Assembly: GCA_937949615.1 (NCBI GenBank)
Contig: CALEDQ010000029.1
Coordinates: forward strand, 186,001-250,000
From: an uncultured bacterium
GTDB lineage: Bacteria; Muiribacteriota; Ozemobacteria; Ozemobacterales; Ozemobacteraceae
Direction: 5' to 3'
DNA: 64,000 nucleotides
Below, in pieces: positions 25,437 through 34,005 of the stretch. A program made the translations under genes and the position numbers. The notes under the pieces were generated by a model. That model was not told the origin of the DNA. It ran no database searches and worked only from the letters and a program-made list of their open reading frames with translations. Numbering within the stretch: position 1 is the first letter of the stretch; every line of letters begins with the position of its first letter.

Positions 25437-25940
25437 TTACCAGGCTTTAAAAGATGCTGATAGCCGGTTCTTTGCCGGATCAGACGAAAATTCGAACTCA
25501 GCGATATTGACGCCGGCCGAGGCAATTGCAGCAAGAATCTGCCAGGCATGCGCAGGCAAAACCTGATCAAGGGTAACCATGGCTGCCGACTGTCTGCGAC
25601 CCGCCAGAGTCAAAGTCGTGCGATTCAAGGTCGGGCTGGCAACCCCGGCAGGCAGAGTGTGAAAAACTTTTTCGAGAGCGGTGACGGCCTCTGACGAAGC
25701 GGCCTGCGCCCGACTGTCGGAAAAAGCCTTCAACTGCGCGAATTCTTCAAGCTTTTTCTGCAGATCGAGCGCCTGCGCTCTGCTGGTTTCAAGAACCCGG
25801 TGTGCCAGCTTCAGACGATCTTCAAGCGGACGGGTAACCAGATACCAGAACAGAATAACCGGAACCACCACAGCGAGAACAGTCAGGGCGCGGCGATCAC
25901 GCGGGCTACGCGAAAACCACCAGAATTTCAGTTTTTCCAT
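25437..25940 (-). CDS. gspM: Type II secretion inner-membrane protein GspM
   Basis: A 167-residue bitopic membrane protein with a short cytoplasmic N-terminus (WWFSRSPRDRRAL), one membrane helix at about 18-37, a coiled coil at about 42-70 and a small periplasmic alpha/beta domain. This is the layout of GspM, which pairs with GspL to hold the ATPase platform. Sequence identity is low in this family; the call rests on topology and on its place as the last gene of gspGHIJKLM, overlapping gspL by 13 bases. The 25188-25436 gap downstream holds only AT-rich sequence and a weak CGCCT/AGGCG inverted repeat (25363-25391), with no gene. Confidence 0.8.
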   Translation of the reverse strand: MEKLKFWWFSRSPRDRRALTVLAVVVPVILFWYLVTRPLEDRLKLAHRVLETSRAQALDLQKKLEEFAQLKAFSDSRAQAASSEAVTALEKVFHTLPAGVASPTLNRTTLTLAGRRQSAAMVTLDQVLPAHAWQILAAIASAGVNIAEFEFSSDPAKNRLSASFKAW

Positions 25941-27082
25941 GTGGCCTCCAGAACGAAGCTGATACCGCCCTCGGCCTGGCGTGACTCAACCGTATTAACC
26001 TTTGTAAAAAGCCCCGAAGCATCCAGCCGGCCGCGAAAAGTCTCCAGTGAGGCATAATTACGCGCCAGACCACTGAGTCTGACTCCGGCATCACGGGCCG
26101 TCAGACGCACAACTCCCGCTTCGCCGCCACCAGAAGCAGGCAAAACCTGCAAAAGCTTAAGCCACGGCAGTCGCGGCAGTGTCGCAGCCTCTTTCTGACG
26201 CTTTTCAAGTTCAGAAATACTTCGCGAAACCTGTGTCAGCGGCTCAACAACCGGAATACCTGGAAATACCGTCGAAAAAGCCTGCTGCATGTTAGTTCTG
26301 GTGCGCTGCGCGGCACCTTCGGTGATTCTGCATTCAAGCCAGATAAAGAAATGCCAGAAAAAAAACCAGAGCAGCAGAATCACAGCGCCTGCCGTCATTG
26401 CCAGCCGACGCAAACCATGGCGACGGAACTGCCGGAAGCCGGAAACATCGAGATTTTCATCTTCTGAAGTCAGCAATGAAACCAGGCGATTATGCAGCAA
26501 TGGCGGATCTGTAAAAAGATCGGCAGAAACAAGATTTTCGATTCCTTCTGCGGCCAGCAGCGTTTCAACCGGCAAACCGGCAGCAGACGCAAACAGACGT
26601 TTAACCGCACAGTCATCGTAAAAAACGGCAGTGATTTCTGAAACCGGTGTTTTTAAATGCACGCAGCTGCCCGGGGTTCCGTTGACCAGGCACAAATCAG
26701 GGATTGCCAGTCTCAAACTGCTGCCGGCAGCAGCAATAACCGACGCGAACTGTGGTGGAAACGCCAGCCCGGCGACCCGGCAGGCGGTTTCCCCTGCTGC
26801 TGTCGACATGGATCGCCAGGAAAACAACCAGTCAGAGCCGACATCGACATAAACGTCAGCGACGAACTGCGGCAGAACCCGGGAAATCTTCACCGGGTCA
26901 GAAAACGGCAGTTCGACTGTGAAAGGCAGAGCAGCAGCGGCGGGCAGAATCAGAAAAACTTCGCCGGCGAAGGAAGAAGCCGCCTCTGCCGCAACAATCG
27001 GCTGCAGAGACGCAGAGCTGAGACTGAATACGCTCTGTTGGCCGCTTTCATCGGCAAAAATCAGCCTGAAATTCTGACTCAT
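25928..27082 (-). CDS. gspL: Type II secretion inner-membrane protein GspL
   Basis: A 384-residue protein with an N-terminal cytoplasmic domain of about 245 residues in the actin-like fold typical of GspL, one membrane segment (about 247-268, LAMTAGAVILLLWFFFWHFF) and a periplasmic coiled-coil plus ferredoxin-like domain. GspL links the GspE ATPase to GspM. The ATG overlaps the gspK stop as ATGA, which fixes the start at 27082; a longer frame upstream lies inside gspK. The C-terminus overlaps gspM. Confidence 0.82.
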   Translation of the reverse strand: MSQNFRLIFADESGQQSVFSLSSASLQPIVAAEAASSFAGEVFLILPAAAALPFTVELPFSDPVKISRVLPQFVADVYVDVGSDWLFSWRSMSTAAGETACRVAGLAFPPQFASVIAAAGSSLRLAIPDLCLVNGTPGSCVHLKTPVSEITAVFYDDCAVKRLFASAAGLPVETLLAAEGIENLVSADLFTDPPLLHNRLVSLLTSEDENLDVSGFRQFRRHGLRRLAMTAGAVILLLWFFFWHFFIWLECRITEGAAQRTRTNMQQAFSTVFPGIPVVEPLTQVSRSISELEKRQKEAATLPRLPWLKLLQVLPASGGGEAGVVRLTARDAGVRLSGLARNYASLETFRGRLDASGLFTKVNTVESRQAEGGISFVLEATWKN

Positions 27083-28074
27083 GGAACCTCTATCAACCTC
27101 AATATGCGGCATTGCCCTTCGGTTTCGCGATAAACCAGCGCATCGATGCTGCGAACACTCTCGCCGACCTGGGCCAGCGCTGTAACCCTGAACCATGAAG
27201 TCATCGAAATGAACTTGTTGGTATAGGACTTTTGAATTCTCCAGTCAAACTTTACGATAAAGTTGGTAAAACCTGCAAGTTCCATGAACGGCCTGGCGGC
27301 AAGCAGTTGCGTGAAGTATTCTTCGAGCCGCTCGCGGCTGTAGGTCGTCGGCAACCCTGGAATCGCTCTGACGACACCCTCGGGTGCGGTATTGAGGTTG
27401 ACGCGCCCGTCACCATGCACGGTAAGCAGGTCTTCAAGGCCGGGACGGGTGCCCGAAGCAACCATAAGATCGCGAGTGATGCCTGGGATATTGAGCAGTT
27501 CGCGAATATCAGTCATCGGCCCGTTCCTCGGGGGAAGCAGGCCCGCCTCGAGATAGGCCGATTCTTCGGCACCAAGTGAGCGCGGCGTCAGATCGGCGTC
27601 AATATAATCGAGAATTCGCTGCGAAAGACGGGTAGCGGCACCTGTTTTGATCTCTTCGTCAATAATGCTGAACGAAGCGATGATACCGAGATCGTAAAAT
27701 TCGAACAGCGCGGTCAGCTCGCCCTCTTCAGCCTTGTTCACAAGCATTTTGCCGGATTCGTCATCGATGCGCACCGCACAGCTGGCACCGCCAAGCATAA
27801 TGGGTTGCGAAAATGTCTGTTCGGTCATGGTTTTCCAGTTTTCGTTGTATGAATCACCAAGACCGCGGTCCTGAGCGAGAAGAGCCAGCGCGTAGTCGAG
27901 GGCGCCGCGGGCGCCGAGGCGCATCTGCATTACTGCATCCTGACGGGCGTCAATGCGGGCAAGCAACCCGGCATTGCCCATAAAGCGCAGGTATAGAGCG
28001 ATCAGCAGCGCCGACATCAGCAGCACTGCCACCATCGCTACCCCCCTAGAATTTCTGTAGAGCCGGATTTGCAT
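27079..28074 (-). CDS. gspK: Type II secretion minor pseudopilin GspK
   Basis: A 331-residue GspK, the large minor pseudopilin that caps the pseudopilus with GspI and GspJ. The leader MQIRLYRNSRG is followed by VAMVAVLLMSALLIAL, a prepilin-peptidase site with Gly at -1 and, as usual in GspK, no Glu at +5. The globular part has the characteristic insert and a helix-hairpin-helix-like VNLNTAPEGVVRAIPGL. The start at 28074 is chosen to keep the leader. An alternative ATG at 28035 has a G-rich site ahead of it but would lose the cleavage motif. It overlaps gspJ by 29 bases. Confidence 0.87.
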   Translation of the reverse strand: MQIRLYRNSRGVAMVAVLLMSALLIALYLRFMGNAGLLARIDARQDAVMQMRLGARGALDYALALLAQDRGLGDSYNENWKTMTEQTFSQPIMLGGASCAVRIDDESGKMLVNKAEEGELTALFEFYDLGIIASFSIIDEEIKTGAATRLSQRILDYIDADLTPRSLGAEESAYLEAGLLPPRNGPMTDIRELLNIPGITRDLMVASGTRPGLEDLLTVHGDGRVNLNTAPEGVVRAIPGLPTTYSRERLEEYFTQLLAARPFMELAGFTNFIVKFDWRIQKSYTNKFISMTSWFRVTALAQVGESVRSIDALVYRETEGQCRILRLIEVP

Positions 28075-28729
28075 AAGGCAGCCAGAAAGCCGTTTCGTAA
28101 GATTTTTGCCGATTTTCCTCATCACGTGTCACAAAGCGCAAAGCGATGCACCTGGCCGGCGGCAGCACCGACGAAATGCCGGAAGCCTTAAACCAGGCAA
28201 CACCGTCGAAGTAAAAAAGCTCGATACCAGCAAGCCCTTCGAGGAAATAGCTGCGCGATACCGGTGGCAGCACGCTGCCGGCAGTAACCAGGCGGGTTAC
28301 GGTGCGCACCAGTTTGCGTTCACCGGGGTCATAACGCCATTCAACGCGCTTGGCGCCGCCAGGAATACTGTCGCGCACCAGCAGTTCATCACGGGTGGTC
28401 GTATAGGCAAAAAATTCGTTACCGCCAAGAAAAGTGTAATCGACGCGACTGTTGTCGAGAAGTATCTCACCGAGTTCCTTGCGGATAATTTCGCCGCAGA
28501 ACTCGATTTCGCGGTCAAACACACTGACATCGGCGGCTGTGCGCGAAATTTTTGCCATACCGGTCAACAGCCCACCGAGCAAAACGAAGAGTACCGCCAG
28601 CAGAGCCAGAGATATCAGGGTTTCGACGAGGGTAAAACCGCCCGGTCGCTGCACCACTTTCCCTGAGTCAGTCATGACCGGCCGAAAAGACCGATATAAA
28701 GGTATTGCCGGAGCCGGGTTATTTTTCAT
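28046..28729 (-). CDS. gspJ: Type II secretion minor pseudopilin GspJ
   Basis: A prepilin-like protein of about 227 residues with the N-methylation site PGG|FTLVETLISLALL and a C-terminal globular domain rich in beta structure, containing VEWRYDPGERKLVRTV, as in GspJ. The ATG at 28729 overlaps the gspI stop by 11 bases, the same arrangement as gspI has with gspH. A second ATG at 28675 would give a shorter, more typical leader (MTDSGKVVQRPGG), so the start is not certain. Confidence 0.85.
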   Translation of the reverse strand: MKNNPAPAIPLYRSFRPVMTDSGKVVQRPGGFTLVETLISLALLAVLFVLLGGLLTGMAKISRTAADVSVFDREIEFCGEIIRKELGEILLDNSRVDYTFLGGNEFFAYTTTRDELLVRDSIPGGAKRVEWRYDPGERKLVRTVTRLVTAGSVLPPVSRSYFLEGLAGIELFYFDGVAWFKASGISSVLPPARCIALRFVTRDEENRQKSYETAFWLPYANPALQKF

Positions 28730-29135
28730 CACTGCCGGCCTTCTTCTGTTTTGTGGGATGCTGGTAAAGAAGCGTTTCAAAAGAAACCTGATCGTTTTCC
28801 CAGCCCTGTTGCCAGGTCACGTTCAGACGATAACTGAAAAGGCCGGTCGGGCGATTGACGATCTCTGCCGGTGCTGCAACCGTTTCGTTCCAGCCATAAC
28901 CGGGGAATTCTGCACCGAACACACCTGAACGATGCCCGACAATCAACGGTTCCACCTGTGCCTGCACCAGGCGTCGCCAGGCAAGATTACGGGCCAGCGA
29001 GGCATTGCGAGCCCTGACCAGGCGCCGGGTCAGATAGTTTGTTCCCTGTGATAGAGCTCCGGTAACAAGCGTTAGAATTGTCAGCGCCAGCAGCACCTCG
29101 ACCAGCGTGACACCGGCTTTTTTCTTAATGTTCAT
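28719..29135 (-). CDS. gspI: Type II secretion minor pseudopilin GspI
   Basis: A 138-residue protein with leader MNIKKKAG and the prepilin site G|VTLVEVLLALTIL, Glu at +5. Size, motif and the fourth-from-last place before gspJ-K-L match GspI. An AGGAAACC site precedes the ATG, which overlaps the gspH stop by 11 bases (29125-29135). Confidence 0.87.
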   Translation of the reverse strand: MNIKKKAGVTLVEVLLALTILTLVTGALSQGTNYLTRRLVRARNASLARNLAWRRLVQAQVEPLIVGHRSGVFGAEFPGYGWNETVAAPAEIVNRPTGLFSYRLNVTWQQGWENDQVSFETLLYQHPTKQKKAGSDEK

Positions 29136-29619
29136 GGTTTCCTGCCTGAGGTGCGGCAAACTGGTGCGATTCTCTGATCAGGTTGGCATCGTAAGCCCTG
29201 ACACGCATGATTCTGATCTCACCGGTTTCGTTGTCGGAAAAGCGCAGAAGCGGCGTTTCGCAAAAGCCTTCAGGCATAGTCTGCCAGCCTTTTTCAGGCC
29301 ATTCGAGACTGCAACCGGCCGGTTGTGTGACCGGGCGCAGCAGAACGCTCATTACCGGGGTAAAGGTCGCGTTTTCTTCTTTGAGCGGAATAAGTTCGTT
29401 ATTTTCGTTGCGCTGAATCTGGTAGCGGCGGCCTTCATAGACCGACTGTTCAAAGGTTTCCCGGCAGAGCAGTGAGACGTCGAAAACGAACTGGTCGAGG
29501 CGGTCGCGCCGGATAAAAGCAGCGGCCGACGGCAGAATGACGCCAGCCATCATCGACAGAATGCCGAGAACGACGAGCAGTTCGATCAGGGTAAAGCCCT
29601 GGCGGTTATTTGCGGCCAA
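29125..29619 (-). CDS. gspH: Type II secretion minor pseudopilin GspH
   Basis: A pseudopilin with site QG|FTLIELLVVLGILSMM and a globular domain of about 130 residues. No ATG fits close to the leader. A TTG at 29617-29619 gives the short leader MAANNRQG and overlaps the gspG stop by 14 bases; a GTG at 29655 and an ATG at 29694 are longer alternatives inside gspG. Product identity is from the motif and from its place between gspG and gspI. Confidence 0.82.
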   Translation of the reverse strand: MAANNRQGFTLIELLVVLGILSMMAGVILPSAAAFIRRDRLDQFVFDVSLLCRETFEQSVYEGRRYQIQRNENNELIPLKEENATFTPVMSVLLRPVTQPAGCSLEWPEKGWQTMPEGFCETPLLRFSDNETGEIRIMRVRAYDANLIRESHQFAAPQAGNHEH

Positions 29620-30046
29620 TGTTCCAGTTTTCGATGTCGGCGAATTCGCCTTCACCGCCCTGAACGCCGTCTTTGCCGTAGCTGACCAGATCAAAATCAG
29701 GCAATTTCACGCCGGGAGCGAGATAGACGAAATCATTACCCCAGGGGTCTTTTGGCAAAATGCCCTTTTCGAGATACGGGCCTTTCCATTTCGCGGGCTG
29801 TGGCTCGCTGGCTGGTTTGACAACCAGTGCTTTAAGCGTCTGTTCGGTGGTCGGGTAAAAACCGTTGTCGGCGTAATAAAGCGCCAGAGCACTCTCAAGA
29901 CTGCGAATCTGCACTTCTGCAGTCTGCCGTCGGGCATCTTCGGTGCGGCCCATCATGCGTGGCAGCACCAGACCGGCCAGCAGACTGAGAATTACAAGAA
30001 CGACGAGCAGTTCAATAAGAGTGAAACCGCTGCGAAAATTTTTCAT
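29606..30046 (-). CDS. gspG: Type II secretion major pseudopilin GspG
   Basis: A 146-residue GspG, the main subunit of the pseudopilus. The leader MKNFRSG precedes FTLIELLVVLVILSLLAGLVLP. The family signature follows: YYADNGFYPTTEQTLKAL, a GPYLEKGILPKDPWGNDFVY segment and the calcium-site end VSYGKDGVQGGEGEFADI. GGAGG lies ahead of the ATG. It is the first gene of the seven-gene pseudopilin/platform operon; the AT-rich region 30047-30120 must carry its promoter. Confidence 0.97.
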   Translation of the reverse strand: MKNFRSGFTLIELLVVLVILSLLAGLVLPRMMGRTEDARRQTAEVQIRSLESALALYYADNGFYPTTEQTLKALVVKPASEPQPAKWKGPYLEKGILPKDPWGNDFVYLAPGVKLPDFDLVSYGKDGVQGGEGEFADIENWNIGRK

Positions 30047-30178
30047 GCGACCATACCTCCGGCGAACCTCTAATTTGAAACATTTATATCACAAAAGCGA
30101 TTTCAGAGTGAATATATGACAGCGGGGAAGAATTGAACTGGGTTTGGCAAGTCAATGCGCGCGTGTTATCATGCGGTC

Positions 30179-30877
30179 ATGCCAGACGAAAATATGCAAA
30201 AACAGAACGGCGCGCCGGCTGATGCGGCCAATACAGAAGCCACTGCGAAGGCAGCTGCCGGAGGCGCTGAAAAAAAGCCCGACAATGAGTCGGTGGTTGT
30301 GCCACCCAGCATTGCCGACGATCTGCTGCAGCTCGAAAAGTTGAATCTGATGCGGGCTGTGATGCTGCGCCTGCAGGGCGGCAGACACCCGAATGCCGAA
30401 ATTGACGCGCTGCTGCAGCGGCGGCTCGATCTGCGCCCAGAGGATTTTCAGGGCCCCTACGCTGTCAGACTTATCTGCACCCTGATGATGATTTTTCTGA
30501 TCTGCATCATCATGTGGGGAATTATCTGGCTTATTGGAACGGCGATGGAATGGGGTTATTTTATCAGACTGATGTCAACCGGCATAGCGACACTTCTGGC
30601 TGCAGGAGCCGGGGTCGCCATCTTCCATCCGGCTTCTGTGCCTGATGAAAAGCAGGTAAAAGAAACGATTGCCAGGCGACTGGCCGAATTAAAAGATATG
30701 GGCGCAAGCCAGAAACCATCGGAAGCAATTAAGCCGGCCGCGGCAGCAAATACAGACAGAAAAGCCGATATTGCCCCGACACCTGTAGAAGAGCCTGAAG
30801 ACGAAGATGCAGTCAGCCAACTTGACGCAGTCGCCCCTGAAACCATAGACAATGAACCAAAAACACCCGGGAATTAA
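30179..30877 (+). CDS. Hypothetical two-span membrane protein
   Basis: About 232 residues, not recognised. An Ala/Glu-rich N-terminal tail is followed by a helical segment (LLQLEKLNLMRAVMLRLQGG), two hydrophobic stretches (about 105-130 and 140-162) and a charged, Pro/Ala/Asp/Glu-rich C-terminal tail. The start is uncertain: ATGs at 30155 and 30179 both lack a good ribosome-binding site. It overlaps the start of nth by 26 bases, so both are in one transcript, divergent from gspG. Base composition is like its neighbours. A topology-only description is all the sequence supports. Confidence 0.6.
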   Translation: MPDENMQKQNGAPADAANTEATAKAAAGGAEKKPDNESVVVPPSIADDLLQLEKLNLMRAVMLRLQGGRHPNAEIDALLQRRLDLRPEDFQGPYAVRLICTLMMIFLICIIMWGIIWLIGTAMEWGYFIRLMSTGIATLLAAGAGVAIFHPASVPDEKQVKETIARRLAELKDMGASQKPSEAIKPAAAANTDRKADIAPTPVEEPEDEDAVSQLDAVAPETIDNEPKTPGN

Positions 30878-31505
30878 CGACAGAAAAAAGCTGGCCAGTG
30901 CCATAATCAAGGTGCTTGAGAAAAAATACCCGGCACCGGAATGCGCGCTGAAACACGAAAACCCCTGGCAGCTTCTGGTTGCAACGATCTTATCGGCTCA
31001 GTGTACTGACAAGCGCGTCAACATGGTAACTCCCGAGCTCTTCAAAAGATTTGCCACGATCGAGGATTTTGCCGAAGCCAGCCAGGAAGAGCTCGAAGAC
31101 CAGATCAGATCAACTGGCTTTTTCCGCAACAAGGCAAAAAACATCATTGCCTGTGCCAGAGCTCTGATCGAGAACTTCAAAGGTAAAATCCCGCAGACGC
31201 TCGCCGAACTGACCAGTCTGCCCGGCGTCGGCCGTAAAACCGGCAGCGTTTTGCTTGGCACCGCCTTCGGCAAAGCCGAAGGCATCGTCGTCGACACGCA
31301 TGTCACACGTCTTTCCCAGCGAATGGGCCTCTCAGACAACAGCGATGCCGAGAAAATCGAGCAGGACCTGATGAAAATCATCGACCGCAAATACTGGATC
31401 GCCTTCTCACACATGTTGATTCTGCATGGCCGCGAGCGCTGCCCGGCGCGCAAACCTGACTGTGACAACTGCGAGCTCAAGGCAGTCTGCCCGAAACTTT
31501 TGTAA
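30852..31505 (+). CDS. nth: Endonuclease III, DNA glycosylase/AP lyase
   Basis: A 217-residue base-excision repair enzyme that removes oxidised pyrimidines and cleaves the abasic site. The helix-hairpin-helix LPGVGRKTG carries the catalytic Lys129, VVDTHV carries the catalytic Asp148, and the C-terminal C-x6-C-x2-C-x5-C motif (Cys197, 204, 207, 213) binds a 4Fe-4S cluster. Length and motif order match E. coli Nth. The ATG lies inside the end of the preceding membrane-protein gene, with no strong ribosome-binding site. Confidence 0.96.
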   Translation: MNQKHPGINDRKKLASAIIKVLEKKYPAPECALKHENPWQLLVATILSAQCTDKRVNMVTPELFKRFATIEDFAEASQEELEDQIRSTGFFRNKAKNIIACARALIENFKGKIPQTLAELTSLPGVGRKTGSVLLGTAFGKAEGIVVDTHVTRLSQRMGLSDNSDAEKIEQDLMKIIDRKYWIAFSHMLILHGRERCPARKPDCDNCELKAVCPKLL

Positions 31506-31636
31506 AAACAGGCTGCTAGCTGCAAGCCAGACAAGCCATTTTCTTTGTCTCCCTCTAGAAGCCAGTTTCGAATATTTGCGATTATCCTCATATTTCAGTA
31601 TGCTGAAAAAAGAAATATGGAAGTGAGGATTAAACG

Positions 31637-32374
31637 ATGACAGGAAATACCAATATCCGCGTCGCTGCCATTTTTTCAATATTTTTCATACTGTTAATAC
31701 CCACCAGAAGCCTTGCCAGCGATTTTGCCGACAGAATGAAAGTTCTGCGCCAGAGAATGAGCACCGAAGCCCCTGAAAAAATCACAGCCGAAAACCCAGA
31801 AAAAACTGAAGAAAATAATCTCACTCAAAAAAGTGACGATAGCAAAAAACAGATTATCCAAAAGCCGGCTGGACAAAAGAACAAAAGCAAAAAAAAGACA
31901 GTGCCCCCACCCCAGAAGTCTCTTCTTCCGCTTAAAACCGGCTGGAAACTTGAAAACGACAGCGCCCACAAATATCGCATCCAGTTCCCCGCAGACTGGC
32001 AGGCCGGACTTCTCATGGATGGCACCGACCGTGTCAGAACGGGGCTTTCAGCTGACCAGAATCTCTCGGTGCGGGTAAGAAGCTTCGATGTCCCGGCCGG
32101 CGCAACAACCGAACTGATCAAAACTCTTTTTGAACAGCATATTCTCGGTGGCGGCAACCTTCTTCACAGCGAAAAAGGCAATCTTTGCGGTGTGCCTTCA
32201 ATCATGTCAGTCTATGCAGGCCAGTTTAACAATATTCCGGTCAATATGGTCGCGGTGGTATTGCTGCGTCAGAACCGGGGTTACATTGTCTGGGCAATGA
32301 TTCCGACAAGCCTGTTTGCGCTCAGAAGTGCAGAAGCCGACTCGGTTCTCGCGACCTTTGAGTTCACTGACTGA
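31637..32374 (+). CDS. Secreted protein of unknown function, PsbP/DUF1795-like C-terminal domain
   Basis: A 245-residue protein with a signal peptide (VAAIFSIFFILLIPTRSLAS) and a long Lys/Glu/Pro-rich linker at about 40-95. A C-terminal domain of about 145 residues contains HKYRIQFPADWQAGLL and ends in ADSVLATFEFTD. This strand-helix pattern, beginning with a YxIxFPxxW segment and closing with a residual-variance strand, resembles PsbP-like/DUF1795 domains. The match is weak and functionally silent. An AGGA site precedes the ATG. It converges on the next gene, the stops being eight bases apart. Confidence 0.6.
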   Translation: MTGNTNIRVAAIFSIFFILLIPTRSLASDFADRMKVLRQRMSTEAPEKITAENPEKTEENNLTQKSDDSKKQIIQKPAGQKNKSKKKTVPPPQKSLLPLKTGWKLENDSAHKYRIQFPADWQAGLLMDGTDRVRTGLSADQNLSVRVRSFDVPAGATTELIKTLFEQHILGGGNLLHSEKGNLCGVPSIMSVYAGQFNNIPVNMVAVVLLRQNRGYIVWAMIPTSLFALRSAEADSVLATFEFTD

Positions 32375-32382
32375 AAGAAAAA

Positions 32383-34005
32383 TCAAAGGTAATTTTCAAC
32401 GATCTGTTCAAGAGTCTGGGAAGGCTGGACTTTTCTGCTGCCTGAACCGTTACTGAACGGGCAAAAGATATTGCCGCCGCTTGAAAAAATCATTGGTAGA
32501 GCGGTAATGCCGTTATACATGATTATAACTGCCGGCTGAGTAACGCCCGCCTTTGGCCGGCCGCTGGAATCTTTCACCTGGATCGGCATTTTTGTAACTG
32601 TCAGAACACTGTTACCGGCGCTTATCAGATCTGTAATGTCTTTCCCGCGGGCAGTCAGAGCGAAAAGGTATTTTCCCGGCAATCTTGTCTTTTTTATCAG
32701 CCGCCTGGATACAAGAGAAAACAAAGCGACCGCGAGCTCATTACGGTTATGACCAACCCCGAAAAATGCGTCACGGGCATTCTCGGGGAACATTGCAATC
32801 GCAACCTGATGCAAAGGGTTACCAAGTTCGAACATTATCTCGCGAATTGCAAAACCAGGCATTTCCGGCACAGATTTATCAAGAAACTGCAGCGATGCAA
32901 GGCTCCTCAATACCATGTATTCCTGCGGCGAAAGGTTGCCGCGAAATGACAGCCATTTTTCCGGAAGCTCTGGAGCCAGAATGCTGCAGGTAAGACCAAT
33001 AGCCTTCTGAACCTTCATGATTGGTGAAAAGGCCAGATTGCCGTCTGCCAGCTGCGTTAAAAGCACCGCATTTTCATTTCTTTGATTGACCATAACGCAA
33101 TTATTGCCAGCCAGCGAACCGGCTGAAAAAGTTATAATCGAGTCAGGCACAGCAATGCAGAGCAGACGCTCTTTATCAAGCGATTCAACGCTCCTGATTC
33201 CGGAAAAATCACCCAGCTCTTCGAGGGCGATCAGAGCCGGACTGGTCGTTTTCAGACCTGTCTTTTCATGCAGAGTTTTAATAATTTCCAGCGGCGACAG
33301 GCTTAACCAGCCAGGTTCTTCGCTATGTTCAACAACTTCGGACTTTGCAGGAGGCGAATCAGGCTTTTGCTGCTCTGAAGGCATTTTTCCGGCAAGCCCT
33401 GCCTCAATTGCAGCGACAATTTTTTCGACGTCATCGATTACGAGGGCATGTCCAAGGGCTTCCAGCTCAGCCGTGCCTCCCTTTTCCGCCGGCAAAGCGC
33501 GATTGATAGAGACACAGAAATATCCGGCCTGATCGTCACCGGCGTAAAAATCGACAAATGCCTGAGTAGTTAACTCTTTGACGCTCGAACGCTCAGCCGG
33601 GAGCGCATAATGCCCTTTGGCACGCACGAGACCCCTGGCTGGCATTTTCCGCTCAAATGCATGCTGACCGTATTGAAGCTTGAAATCCCATTTTTCAGGG
33701 AGTTTTCTGACAAAATCAAGCTGATTCTGGTGCGGATGCTGCTTGTGTGAATAAACGGTCATATCGATATTAAGAATGGCCCTTGAAACATTGCCGGCTT
33801 TGTCTTTCTGCGCCAGACCATGATAGGTGACGGCGCCGCCATCTTCAGACTCTTTTGTGGGGTTCTGGCCAATGTAGTCGCCGAGTATTCCGGCAGCAAC
33901 TGCGGCTGCTTTCTTATAAGCGGGCGCGCTCTGAGCGTCACACTGCGCAAATGGAAAAATCGTGATAAAAAGGCTTAAAGCGACGACCAGCAGATGCTTT
34001 TTCAT
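32383..34005 (-). CDS. Secreted protein of unknown function
   Basis: A 540-residue exported protein that I do not recognise. The signal peptide is MKKHLLVVALSLFITIF with a cut near residue 25. About 200 residues of mixed alpha/beta sequence follow, then a Pro/Glu/Ser-rich linker (about 210-232) and a C-terminal region of about 300 residues with several hydrophobic strands. No catalytic motif stands out. Its ATG overlaps the stop of the 1110-residue gene upstream as ATGA, so the two are translated in sequence and probably work together. Confidence 0.65.
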   Translation of the reverse strand: MKKHLLVVALSLFITIFPFAQCDAQSAPAYKKAAAVAAGILGDYIGQNPTKESEDGGAVTYHGLAQKDKAGNVSRAILNIDMTVYSHKQHPHQNQLDFVRKLPEKWDFKLQYGQHAFERKMPARGLVRAKGHYALPAERSSVKELTTQAFVDFYAGDDQAGYFCVSINRALPAEKGGTAELEALGHALVIDDVEKIVAAIEAGLAGKMPSEQQKPDSPPAKSEVVEHSEEPGWLSLSPLEIIKTLHEKTGLKTTSPALIALEELGDFSGIRSVESLDKERLLCIAVPDSIITFSAGSLAGNNCVMVNQRNENAVLLTQLADGNLAFSPIMKVQKAIGLTCSILAPELPEKWLSFRGNLSPQEYMVLRSLASLQFLDKSVPEMPGFAIREIMFELGNPLHQVAIAMFPENARDAFFGVGHNRNELAVALFSLVSRRLIKKTRLPGKYLFALTARGKDITDLISAGNSVLTVTKMPIQVKDSSGRPKAGVTQPAVIIMYNGITALPMIFSSGGNIFCPFSNGSGSRKVQPSQTLEQIVENYL